Assembly (NCBI GenBank): GCA_003194525.1 | Contig: NBIV01000287.1 | Span: 1 to 64,000 of the forward strand | Reading direction: 5' to 3' | DNA length: 64,000 nt | Origin: Gracilariopsis chorda | Lineage: Eukaryota > Rhodophyta > Florideophyceae > Gracilariales > Gracilariaceae | Shown here: positions 50,885 to 60,954 of the stretch, piece by piece | Layout of the letters: each line of letters begins with the position of its first letter | Numbering within the stretch: position 1 is the stretch's first letter | Program-made: the position numbers and the translations under genes | Notes under the pieces: model-generated | What the model saw: the letters and a program-made list of their open reading frames with translations, nothing else | The model's database searches: none | Told to the model about the DNA's origin: nothing

Positions 50885-51982
50885 ATGGCGTCCGCATCGA
50901 TGCCAAACGCGTCAATATGGACGCCCATCACAGATTCTGGAGAAGAAAGCTACATTCTCCAGCCACCTTTATCGGTTGCTTTCTCTGTCAATCACCCCCT
51001 TCTCTTGTCAACTACACCAAGATCCATTCGCATTTTTCTCCGACACTATGACCAATACGTCAAGGAGGTTACTACTCGTGCACTACAACTCACGATGGTA
51101 GATTCTACTACCATCGAGCCCGTGAGACCGGTCAATCTTTTGTACTGTGTAGATGCGGAATGGTTGGAATCGACCGTGGACCTAGAATATATTCCGGAGG
51201 TAAAGAAGATGGAAGATCTAACGGACGAAAAACTCTGAGCATACCTGGAAACAGAAGCGGAGGAAGACAAGGGCATGATCACCATCGCTTCAATCGACGC
51301 TATCATCAAACAGGAAGTCTATATGGACATGAGTGACACTTCCTCCCGTTCACGAATGAAGCATTTTTTTACCAACTACGTCTCGGCTCTACGTGGAAAT
51401 GGTCTGACATGGGTGATGAAAGAACATCCAAAACTCGCAGTCTCTCATCTTGTTAATGCTGTTAAGCCTAAACCACTCCAGCAGAGAGTGCAAACAGATC
51501 TCGAACTAGTCTACTCCTCCTTGAATAACGATTTCAAAGGATTCATGAAGCACGCTACAGCTGTTGCAGAGGCTTTTCAGATCATCGACAATGGACCTCC
51601 CACAAGAACCAAGTCTTCGAAGACCAGAAGCTCTACACAACCAACCCAGACTTCCAAACCGTCGAACAATGGAACCAATCAGTCAGCCAGTTCTGTTGCA
51701 TCGAATAGAAACGGTTCGCACAAAAACTCCTCACGCCGTCCACCCCCTTTCTGTCCCCATCCGCCATGCAAAGAAAAAGAAGAACGCCACTGGATCGACG
51801 ACTTCCAATCAGCAACTGAGAAAGACAAGGAAGATTTGAAAGCCGCAATCACAGCTAAGAAAGCAGCAGACGGTCCATCTCGATCTACTCGGTCGCAGAA
51901 AGCAAGAAGCAATCGTTCCAACGCGGTTACTGTTGGCCGCTTTCGCCCGACAGATGACTCTAAGATCTTTGTCACTTTATAG
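50885..51982 (+). pseudogene. gag: E4 gag, one in-frame TGA
   Basis: Starts ATG 50885. One frame of 365 codons to TAG 51980, interrupted only by TGA at 51236. Helical N-terminal part, then a low-complexity Ser/Thr/Asn-rich tail and a Cys/His motif (FCPHPPCKEKEERHWIDDF) like the unusual zinc knuckles of some protist retroelements, where the last Cys is Phe. The lone TGA in otherwise intact gag is either a decay mutation or a readthrough site. Confidence 0.75.
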
Positions 51983-53017
51983 AATGGAACAGATTTTCTG
52001 TACTCTAGTCGACGCTGCGACGACGGTAGTGACGACAGTATTGTGTCCTCGTCACTTGCAGAAGAAGCTACTGCAAAAGGAATTGGCTCCATGTCCCCTG
52101 TCCAGAAAGTGACGTTTTCGGTAACGCTGAAGAAGAAAGGCGCCAGTCTGGCAGAGCAGTTTACATTTTCGAGAGTTTGGATAGCACCACGCACAATTCT
52201 GCATCTTGCTTCTGGAAATCTCGCTCTAACAAACATATCCTTTCTCGTGGCAGACGCCGACCTTTCGTGTGAGGACTTGTTAATCGGGAGACCAGTACTC
52301 AAGCATCTGTGAGAGGATACATACACGCTACTGGACAACAACCAATTCGCGCTGAACGGTGCCAACCGCGAGGATGTTGGTAGTCCTACGGTCCCTCCTG
52401 CAACTGAATGTGTCGGCCGCCTCATTGTGGCACCCCTCAATCGCGAGTTTGCCACAGAGAACTCGGAATGCCCCCGCGTCAACTATCACACCGCTCGCCA
52501 AAACACTGATCCGTTCCCCGATCCATCGCTCCTCGATACGCTGGACTTTGTTCGACCCGCTCTTGGTAATCCCAGATCTCAGCCAGTCTTCTACGCGCAA
52601 GGTTCTACGATGGGCAGTCTGCTTCAGTATTTACTCTTACACATGTTTTCACATTAGTGGTTTGGGCAACGTCTGGCCGGATATGCTCGGGCGTTGGTGC
52701 GCTCCAGCATGCGTTGGTCGCCTCATCAGAATACCAGAACTACCCTCTTGGTCTTCCGAGAATTTCTCGTGGCCGTCGTCACAGGAGCTCGCCGATACTC
52801 AACAGAAGAACGAGGGCTCCCGCCCAAACAACCTCAAACAAGTGGAAGGATTATGGTGCACTTCCGAGAATGCAGTATGGATGTCGTATAGTTTTTGTAC
52901 CAAAGTGGTGCGCAAAATACCAGTTCGGTGTGCCACGTGGGTGATTGGACCAGGGCGGTATGTCCTAATATTTAACTTTAATTTTCAGAAATAGTTCTAA
53001 CTGTTAAGTACAGTACT
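51983..53017 (+). pseudogene. E4 protease region and unassigned pol
   Basis: Same frame as gag: RCDDGSDDSIVSSSLAEEAT matches the active-site loop of retroelement aspartic proteases (DSGSDDS type, with DDG here for DSG), and DLSCEDLLIGRPVLKHL is the conserved C-terminal protease strand. A TGA follows at 52310, and the frame stays protein-like to about 52657. Nothing resembling the RT palm (FGLxNAP, YxDD) follows. Confidence 0.7.
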
Positions 53018-53416
53018 GAGGTGCACCACTAGTGTCTACCGGACCGGTGCGCTGACCTCATATGACGTCAGCGCAACAGCACGCAAAATTAAAAAAAAAA
53101 TTGAAATCTGATCCGCATGGCCCCACATTTCAAATTTCGAACTTGAAACATGGCCAACCAGGTGGTCTTTAAAGTATAAGATCTGTAGAGGGGGCCATTG
53201 TGTACGAATGTTGTTGACGATAGTGCTTGATGTGACAGCTACAACTGTTGGTAGTGTGTTGTGGACATGGTTCAGCGCTGCCGGGGTAGAGGAAATCATG
53301 GAAAGATCAAAGTGAAAAAGTTTTAGGAAAAGTTTTAAGGTTTTGATAAGGTTCTAGAGTAATTTAAATTGACCTCATATGAGGTCGCTGTTAAGATAGA
53401 AACTAGGGTGTACCTC
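53018..53416. mobile_element. MITE-like element (399 bp)
   Basis: Ends are inverted: GAGGTGCACCACTAG at 53018 and CTAGGGTGTACCTC ending 53416 (about 16 of 19 positions). Both ends carry an inner GACCTCATATGA motif (53054-53065; perfect 16-bp palindrome GACCTCATATGAGGTC at 53371-53386). No coding capacity. No clear target duplication. Confidence 0.6.
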
Positions 53417-53962
53417 GGACGTGGCACATGTAGCGTGCCATATCCACGGGGATTTCAGCTAGCTCACCATTAAGGTGAGCGTTAGCCTCCTCCCCCTTCA
53501 AGGTAAATGGTACGCATCTTTTGGATAAATGTGATACCAAATGGTTTTTACAGTCAACGTTTTTGGTTATCTAAGATCTTATCAGGTATTAGTAGTCAAC
53601 CGGTCACGATGACTAGCGAATAACACGCTGGTAAACATAAGTAGCCGACTATCTTGCACGTCTATTGGTTGTTGCAGCCACAGACCCTACCGGTAGCCCT
53701 CTTTTCATCTTCTTGGTTGAGCCCATCCGGGGCTCCCTACAGCCGAGGTCCACACGAACTACCCATTTGGTCATTTACCGTGTTTGGTTATACCACAATG
53801 GATACCAAACGCCGCTGACAACCTCCAGCTTTGCCTGTGTATCATAGCGCATACTGGATCAGCAGTTCATCGTGTTAGGGATGCTACACTACGAGCTTTA
53901 GGCAAGAACTTCTTTTAGAAAACGATGAATCCGGAGGTCAACGCAATTGTGCGGTCATGCAT
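53417..53962 (+). pseudogene. E4 integrase zinc region, upstream of E5
   Basis: About 53417-53640 shows only a 7-bp hairpin (GCTCACC/GGTGAGC near 53462-53480). From about 53720 a frame reads PQWIPNAADNLQLCLCIIAHTGSAVHRVRDATLRALGKNFF (given here only as landmarks: IIAH, VHRVRDATLRAL, then a stop where Trp is usual), then NPEVNAIVRSC at the E5 junction, continuing CIHC after E5. This is the H2C2 zinc domain of a Ty3-type integrase. Confidence 0.7.
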
Positions 53963-54233
53963 TGTTGACTGGTTGGGTGACTCCGATCAGCTCTCTCAGC
54001 TGCAGAGACTCCTTTACTCTTTATACAGATTGTAACTGCGTAAAACCCTGCAAAAATCACAGTACGTATGTCTATTGTAGTCTAACGAGCATGGGACCAC
54101 AAACTCAAGATAGTATATCAATACGTAGGGTCCGACACCTCACAAGAGGTATCGGGCAAAGGGACTCACGTAACTACCTTACGTGATTCCTAGACCTGTA
54201 GATAATGGCATCACGATTGCGTGTTTCTCATCA
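53963..54233 (-). repeat. E5 3' LTR (271 bp)
   Basis: TGTTGACTGGTTGGG...TTTCTCATCA on the plus strand; matches 58346-58616. Confidence 0.95.
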
Positions 54234-57200
54234 CCCTTCCCATGCCATTCTTACTGCTGACCAGTCCAAACTTTGTCGACAATCGACGAAAGCGGTCCAC
54301 ACTCAGCGCTTTGGTGAATATATCTGCAAGCATTGCGTCAGTGGTGCAAAACTTCAAAATTGCCTCTTCTGATTCAATTGCCTGAACCACGAAATGATAT
54401 TCGAGCTCAATGTGTTTTGATCTTCGCGTTCCATGACTCCAATCCAGTACCCCTGTGTTGTCTTCATAAACAGTAGATAGAACTGCTTGGTCAAGCATAC
54501 AAATTTCACGCAGCAAGTTACGCGCCCATTTCACTTCCTTCAGACATTCACATAGAGAAACGTACTCCACTTCTGTGGTAGAGGTGGCAATACAGCTCTG
54601 CTTCAGTGTGCGCCAGCCTACTGCATTGCCTAGGACAACAAGACAAAAGCCACTTGTAGACTTCCTGTCCAAGTCATCCCCAGCCCAGTCGGCATCTGTA
54701 TAAGCCATCAAAAAATTCTCCATTCCATGCACTGGCCTTCTGTACCTAAGACATAAACTTCGAGTTCCGTCTAAGTACCTCAAAATCCTCTTGACTGCCT
54801 TCCAACGATATAATGTCGGTGTGGCCTGGGCGCGCGATAAGATGTTCACGGCAGCCCATATATCATGTCTCGTGCGCGTCGAGAGGTAGAGCAAAGAGCC
54901 GATAGCTTCCTGATACAATGTTTTCGATGTCATCGGTTCTGCGTTCAGTGCATCGGATGGCTTGTAGCTTGTTGTCATCGGTGTGGGGACAGGGCTCGAC
55001 TGTGACATATTAAACCTGTCCAGTATTCTTGCAACCATTGGCTGCTGGTGCAGAATGAGTCCTCCTACTTCCCTCTGTATGTAGAGACCAAGAAAACTGT
55101 TCGAGCAAAGCACTTCCTTCATTTCGAACTCTTTACCCAGTATCTTCTTAACATTCTTGATCAGGTTCGCACTATTGCCGATTAGCAGAAGGTCTTTCAC
55201 GTAGAGGAGAAGCCACAAGGTGCTGCCATCCTTCTTAATGTAGAAAAAACAAGGGTCAGAAAGGCATTGCTGAAATCCCAATGCCAGTAATCTCTGCGTG
55301 AACAATTGACTCCAGATCGAGTTGGACTGTTTGAGACCGTATATAGATCGGTTTAGCTTGAGGACTTCGTGCTCTGCCAGGCCTATATCTAATACAGATG
55401 GTGGAGCCATATAGACTTAGTTTGTATCATCGATAATCCCATTCAGGAAAGCACACTTGACGTCCAGTTGGTGTATCTCAAAGTTGTACACACATGCTAC
55501 CGCAAGGGCGATTCGGACTGTGGAAAAGTCAACGACAGGTGAGTATATGTTTTCCACATGGCCCTGTTGACATCCCTTGGCAACCAGCCGTGCTTTATAC
55601 CTTGATACTGTACCATCATCGTTCAACTTTGTCGCAAAGACGAGTTTAGATGCCAGGAATTGAGAATTCGGTGGCCTCTGTACCACATCCCATGTGTTCA
55701 TAGACCTGAGAGATGCTAGTTCTTCCTTGATTGCCCCTTCCCAATGTTCCCAGTGCCAGGATTTCCTGGCTTCATCGAGGTCTGCAGGTAATCTTGTTGG
55801 TTTCTGATCTAGGCTGACATGGCTGCTGTGTTGCGTATCTGAAAAACGTTCTGGAGGCTTTCTGCTTCGCTCGGGATAGCGTCTAATGGGATAGTGGGTA
55901 AGGAATTCCTGCATGCTGGAGGTAATTGAGCCACTTTCTGCATCTTCCACATTATCGGACTCGATGCCTTCATCTGAATTTGCTTCTGCGAGTAGTTCAT
56001 CAGAGCCCTTTGGGTTTCCAACTGAACCCACACGATCAACGGCGGTCTCATTAGCGCCATTATGCTCACTATCTTGCGCATCAGTGAGCACCTGGTCTTC
56101 ATCTAGGCCAAGGTCTGGTGCCGGGTTGCCTCCGAACTTATCCAGGGTATTCTCTCTTCCACTTTCTCTTCCCAAGGAAAATAAAAGCCTCCAAGGGAAG
56201 ACGTCTTCATTGATGGTCACATGTCTGGCAAACGTCACTTCTCTCCGTTCAATGTCATACACTCGGTAGTTTAGATGTGGCAGGGACCTGAGTAGAATCC
56301 CACGTGGTGCCTTCTTTTCCAGCTTCTTTCTCTTTGCAACATGTATCCAGACTTCACAGCCAAATGTCCTCAAGGACTCAAGGATTGGGACGGTTCCTGT
56401 GAGGACCAGATGTGTTGTCATGCCATTATTGGCGTCACAGCTGACGGTGTTCATTATCCTTGTAGCAGTGACAACAGCTTCTGCCCAGAACCTATGCGAA
56501 AGTCCAGCGTGGCGCAACATGGACCGTGCCATTTCCATCACTGAACGATTGAACCACTCAGCTACTCCGTTCTGTTGGGGATTATACGGGGCACTTGCTT
56601 CCCAATCTATGCCTTCAGTAGACAAGTACTTCCGCAGCGCAATATATTCTTTTGCATTGTCGGAGTAAACGAGTTTGATTTTCTTCTCAGCCTGCCTTTA
56701 AAACTTTGCTTGGAAGCATCTGAACTGCTGTGTGAGTTCCGATCGTCTACATAGAAGTCTAATGTTCTTGTATCTTGATATTTTGTCGATAAAAGAGACA
56801 AAGTACTTCTTTCCTCCAATACTCAGAGTACTGAAAGGACCACAAATGTCTAAGAATATGACATCTCCGACATTACAAGAGTCATTGGCGCTTCGGCTCG
56901 GCAGAGTACGGCGGACCATTTTGCCTTCTAGACATGGCGTGCAGCGTAATCCCGACTCTGGACCCTTTGTTAGGTCTAGCCCAATTACCGCAGTACTGTT
57001 GGACATTTGCCTTATCCGACTTCTGCCAATGTGGCCAAGTCTCTCGTGCCATAACTGGATACCCCTCGCATTTTGGGCTACGTACGCTCGTTCGCTGCTC
57101 AGGTGAGCATGGATTACATACATCCCTTCACAGGCCTCAGCTGTTACCTTCTTATTCCCCATCTCTATCGTGCATCCCGATGTATCAAATCGGATGCATT

Positions 57201-57588
57201 GTCCTATTGAAATTAGCTTTGAACACGAGATCAGATTGCAGTCCAGTTCATCGGCGAACAGCAGACCATCAAGTGTTAGATACGCAGTACGTCCTTGTGG
57301 TTGTATCACACTCAATACAACTCGTCCTTCACTCTTAGCTTGTACACGCCTTCCATCTCCAAGGGAAATGGTCCTAGGCTGTACTGGAATAAACGATTGC
57401 GATAGAGCTTGACTCCCAACCATATGGCACGTAGCACCTGAATCAATCAAGAAGCGATAACCTGGGTCTCTAAGAGCGAGGAGAGCACGATAAATGCTTT
57501 TGCCACTACCACCTTCTCTTTGATTTTGATTCCGTGAGCGGCAGTTGCGTTTATAATGGCCCTTCTTTCCGCACAGGAAACAACGGCC
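54211..57588 (-). pseudogene. pol: E5 pol: zinc knuckle, protease, integrase, copia RT, RNase H
   Basis: One frame throughout. Order: CCHC knuckle (CFLCGKKGHYKRNC), protease (LIDSGATCHMVG), GAG-pre-integrase (LWHERLGHIGRSRIRQM), integrase (FLDICGP, YSDNAKEY, PQQNGVAEWFNRS: D, D, E present), RT (WDVVQRPPN, KARLVAKG, LDVKCAFLNG, LNRSIYGLKQS), RNase H (YTDADWAGDDLDRKSTSG). The RT active site YVDD is YVKD, losing a catalytic Asp. TAA codons at 56698 and near 55414 add to the damage. The polyprotein is otherwise full length. Confidence 0.93.
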
Positions 57589-58258
57589 CTAGACTTTTGC
57601 TTTCAGGGCACGTTCGGTTTCTACATGTTCATCGGGTGGCACAGATGTTCCAGTTGTTGCCTCAATAGCTCGAGTGTCGTACTCCTGCAGGAGCCTCGCA
57701 GTAACCTTATCCCAAGTAAGTTCAGGGTCTGATATCGTTTGCAACGCAGATATCACAGGTCCAAACGCACTGTCACCCGTGGAGCCAAAGCTGGAGAAGA
57801 AGATGGCTATCTGCATGCTTTCGTCGAGAGAACTTCCCATCCCATCAAGACGAGCAAACACGGATTGCATCTCATCTACATAGTCAGACATGGGCTTGCC
57901 CTCGGTATAGCGGAATTGGTGTAGTCTGGTTTGAAGCTGTACTCTCCTTGCTGCGTTCTCAGTTGCATAACGCTCACAAAGTTTTCTGTACATAACGAAT
58001 GGGTTTTGTCTCTCCGAAGCAATTGCTCTCAACGGCTTGTCACCGAGAGACTGTACAAGGTAAACCTTCTTTCAATACTCTTTGCTTCATTTCCGTAGTA
58101 ATTGCATCAATACCTTCCATACCAATCACATCATCAACCACGACGTGAAGCAAATCCTTAGATTCTAACAGCGCTTCAATTTGCATGGTCCAAAGAGCAA
58201 AATCTTCATCCCGACGAGCAGAAAAGCGCGGAAGCTTTTTGTACGTGTCTTCTTCCAT
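57589..58258 (-). pseudogene. gag: E5 gag, frameshifted
   Basis: ATG 58258 starts MEEDTYKKLPRFSARRDEDFALW, typical of the copia Gag (UBN2/DUF4219-like) opening. The frame changes near 58035, then ENAARRVQLQTRLHQFRYTEG and MSDYVDEMQSVFARL continue the Gag to a TAG at 57589, just before the zinc knuckle. Confidence 0.88.
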
Positions 58259-58326
58259 TGTTAACGTGAGTAGAACAGTACTCAAGCGTTAGAAGCTCAG
58301 TGATGGTCGCCGGTAGCGGCTTTCTT

Positions 58327-58344
58327 TAGCCTGCGATGCTACCA
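58327..58344 (-). other. E5 primer-binding site
   Basis: Minus strand TGGTAGCATCGCAGG one base inside the 5' LTR. Its complement ends GATGCTACCA. Initiator-Met tRNA is a common copia primer and many such tRNAs end in CTACCA, so this is a guess at tRNA-iMet. Confidence 0.55.
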
Positions 58345-58345
58345 C

Positions 58346-58616
58346 TGTTGAGTGGTTGGGTGACTCCGATCAGCTCTCTCAGCGGCGGAGACTCTTTTAC
58401 TCTGTATATAGATTGTAACTGCGTAAAACCCTGCGAAAATCACAGTACGTATGTCTATTGTAGTCTAACGAGCAGGGGACCATAAACCCAAGATAGTATA
58501 TCAATACGTAGGGTCCGACACCTCACAAGAGGTATCGGGCAAAGGGACTCACGTAACTACCTTACGTGAGTCCTAGACCTGTAGGTAATGGCATCACGAT
58601 TGCGTGTTCCTCATCA
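58346..58616 (-). repeat. E5 5' LTR (271 bp)
   Basis: TGTTGAGTGGTTGGG...TTCCTCATCA; direct copy of 53963-54233. Confidence 0.95.
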
Positions 58617-59821
58617 TGCATTCACTGCATCGAGACATTAGGTGGACACAAGGTACCACGCCCATTTGGTCCAGCCGTTCATGGTACTGCGCCCAGCGAT
58701 CTGCTGCAGTTTGACTACATCGAGATTGGCCCAAGTCGAAACGGCCAAAAGAACATTCTGATGCGACGGGACGACCACTCTGACTATAACTGGTTCTTTG
58801 CGACACCAGGGACTGCAGCGAAGAATGCTCCTCTTGCAATCATTGACTGGTGTGCCACTTTTAACGTTCCAAAAGGCCTGATATCTGATGCACTAACGAA
58901 CTTTAAAAATGTAATTGTCCGATTGACACCAAAGGCTTACCTGTATCACACCATTTCACCCTCCCGTACACACCGTGGAGTAACGGTGCGGTTAAACGTC
59001 TTGGAAAAGAAGTGGTGAAGACCTTTCGCGCACCGGTTTTGGAATTGCAGCTCGATTTCAAAGACCGGACAGATCTATATCCCATCGTACAGAGTGTTTT
59101 GATCAATTCTCCATATCCAAGCCGAAATAACACTCCGCCCGTCACTGCCTTTCTCGTTATGGCTCCAACTCCTTCAATAACATCCTTTTTGCGCTTTTCT
59201 ACATGTACGCCGATGACCATCACAGAGGTCGAACTCAAGCGCAGTATCAACGTCACGAAGCTAAAGGAGCGAATCGCAGAATTGCATCCATTGGTTCACG
59301 ATGCTCTCCAGATCAACCGATCGCGCTCCCGCAGCCGGGCATCAAGAGGAAAACTACCGAATTTTGCTGCCGGAGATTTTGTTCTCGTTGCACGAAAAGA
59401 GTTTTCCAGCGGTGAGAAACTCGCACTTCGCTGACATTGACCTCGCCGTGTAGTAGCAGCAATTTTGGACTATGTTTTTCAAGTTGAAGATCTAAGGAAT
59501 GGAGTTGTAGAAGATATACATGGGACAAGATTGAAGTTCTACCACGACGCATCCTTGGACACAGAAGCAATAATGTCGCATGTGCTATCTTCAGAAACTT
59601 GCATGGCTGTTTCCCGCCTTCTAAAGCTTATCAAGGACAAAGAGAACTTGCTGGTACAAGTTCGTTGGAAGGGACTACCTAAATCAGAAGAAACTTTACA
59701 GCCGTTGGCGAGAATATTCGAAGACGTTCCAGGCATGGTTCGTAAGCTACTTCAACGCAAAAACATCCCAACCGAACTTGCTGCTCAAGCACGGAAGGAA
59801 CTTGGTCTTTGAGGAAAGGCG
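58617..59821 (+). pseudogene. E4 integrase core, C-terminus and chromodomain-like tail
   Basis: Continues after E5: CIHCIETLGGHKVPRPFG completes the zinc site, FDYIEIGPSRNGQ holds the first catalytic Asp and LISDALTNFKN the second; a frame change follows near 59010. Next frames give KERIAELHPLVHDALQINR and a C-terminal SH3-like piece (FAAGDFVLVARKEF), a stop near 59432, then 59465-59812 with a chromodomain-like module (AVSRLLKLIKDKENLLVQVRWKG, then helix). The cage aromatic after RWKG is Leu. The polypurine stretch GAGGAAAGGCG (59811-59821) abuts the 3' LTR. Confidence 0.8.
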
Positions 59822-60049
59822 TGTAGTGGATGTGAATCATCCACCTAGACAGCAAACCACCAACCAAAGAGCTGGTCACCCAGCCCTGGGTTGCAGACCC
59901 TCTTTTACTAGAATTATAGGTTGATTTTTCCTGTTTGGGAAACTACAATGGAGTACATATACGCAGTCTTTTTGCCTTCGCAGTAAAACCGGAGAGCATC
60001 GAACTTCTTACCACTCAGTACATCTCATCGCGCACTACCCGCGCGCACA
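59822..60049 (+). repeat. E4 3' LTR (228 bp)
   Basis: Direct copy of 50608-50835, followed by the GACAT duplication. Confidence 0.95.
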
Positions 60050-60622
60050 GACATGCACAACGCGGTGATTTACGTCTCATTCACGTGTATCAAGAGGACT
60101 TGAACCTAAACAGTGTAGCACCAGTAGCGGAGAAAACGGGTTTTGTCGTTTTCAAAGACCGATCCGTTGTGTCGTTTTGCACAAATGACTTAGGAGACAC
60201 CCCGAGACTACGCATCCATACTCCTGATGAGCACCCTAGTTTAGGTGTTCACGGGCTCGCGCCGTTGGAACGTTGGATTGGTAACGAGCCAGTGCGCCGC
60301 ACGACACTGAAAGTGCGCGCTGTCATCGTAGCGTACAACCTTTTCGTGGACGCAGTTGATCGCTTTAGTCAATTTCGTTCCACTCCAGCCACAATGAGAA
60401 AAGAAAAGCGTGTTTCCATAATTCTTCTAGCATTTATTATTGATACAAGCATCATCAATAAGCCTGCAGAGGGCCTTATCGATTTGGGTGTACTGAAGCA
60501 ACGAGTAATCCAACAACTGACATCAGATTATATCGAATATCAGCAGGATCGAGCTTCGCTGCGCTCTGTTTTACGGTCTGAACCTAGTAGCTCTGGTGTT
60601 CAGACAACCACGGAAAGCAGGG
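60050..60622 (+). pseudogene. piggyBac-like transposase, 3' part
   Basis: Resumes in the frame left at 50607. Contains GFVVFKDRSVVSFCTNDL (last catalytic Asp region), HGLAPLERWIGNE, and VIVAYNLFVDAVDRFSQFRST, the conserved DxxDRxxQ-type segment of this transposase class, then STPATMRKEKR. Open to 60622, where the LTR of E6 begins; the few codons read into the LTR are not original. So two different retroelements hit this one transposase copy. Confidence 0.87.
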
Positions 60623-60675
60623 TGTAACACAGAAGACAGCCTACAAGCCAAGTCACGCCTGAACACCGTGATCGG

Positions 60676-60774
60676 CTTGTAGCTGTCATGTTCGCAGACA
60701 GTAGCTAGCTTGTAGCTGTCATGTTCACAGACAGTAGCTAGCTTGTAGCTGTCATGGTCACAGACAGTATCTAG
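60676..60774 (+). repeat. 33-bp tandem repeat in E6 U3, three copies
   Basis: Unit CTTGTAGCTGTCATGTTCAC + AGACAGTAGCTAG repeats three times with 1-2 changes per copy, plus a partial fourth (TTTGTAGC). It sits 45 bp upstream of the TATA box, where enhancer repeats lie in LTRs. Confidence 0.9.
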
Positions 60775-60818
60775 TTTGTAGCGTAGTCATAGAAGTCTCC
60801 AGACTGCTACACGACCTG

Positions 60819-60825
60819 TATAAAA
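60819..60825 (+). promoter_or_regulatory. TATA box of E6 LTR
   Basis: TATAAAA, 75 bp before the LTR end and just downstream of the U3 repeats. Confidence 0.7.
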
Positions 60826-60895
60826 TGAGCGTCAACGGACCTTCCCCTTCATTGGGAGAAGGGCAGACCTTATTCACCATCACTTTATTACATTT

Positions 60896-60913
60896 GGTAG
60901 CATCTGCATTTCG
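60896..60913 (+). other. E6 primer-binding site
   Basis: TGGTAGCATCTGCATTTC, two bases after the LTR. Shares TGGTAGCATC with the E5 site, suggesting the same tRNA. Confidence 0.65.
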
Positions 60914-60954
60914 ATCCCCTCTCGTGCGCATTTTACAGTCCTGCTACGACCACG

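Larger units (their letters stand above)
53963..58616 (-). mobile_element. E5, Ty1/copia element inserted in E4
   Basis: 271-bp LTRs (13 differences, about 95 percent identity) and a perfect target duplication TGCAT (53958-53962 and 58617-58621). Minus-strand gag-pol of copia order (integrase before RT). Four disabling changes were seen: a frameshift near 58035, stops at 57589, 56698 and near 55414, and a mutated RT active site. Confidence 0.95.
50608..60049 (+). mobile_element. E4, Ty3-like LTR element, defective, inserted in piggyBac copy
   Basis: Two 228-bp LTRs (about 14 differences, 94 percent identity) with a perfect 5-bp target duplication GACAT (50603-50607 and 60050-60054). Internal plus-strand order: gag with one stop, protease, a stretch with no recognisable RT or RNase H, a MITE-like insertion, integrase (split by E5), chromodomain-like tail, polypurine tract. 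It cannot move by itself. Confidence 0.93.
60623..60893 (+). repeat. E6 5' LTR (about 271 bp)
   Basis: Begins TGTAACACAG and ends TTTATTACA, giving TGTAA/TTACA termini, three bases... i.e. two T residues before the TGG of the primer site. Ends are inferred from this logic because the other LTR is not in the window. It holds a U3 tandem repeat and a TATA box. Confidence 0.75.
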
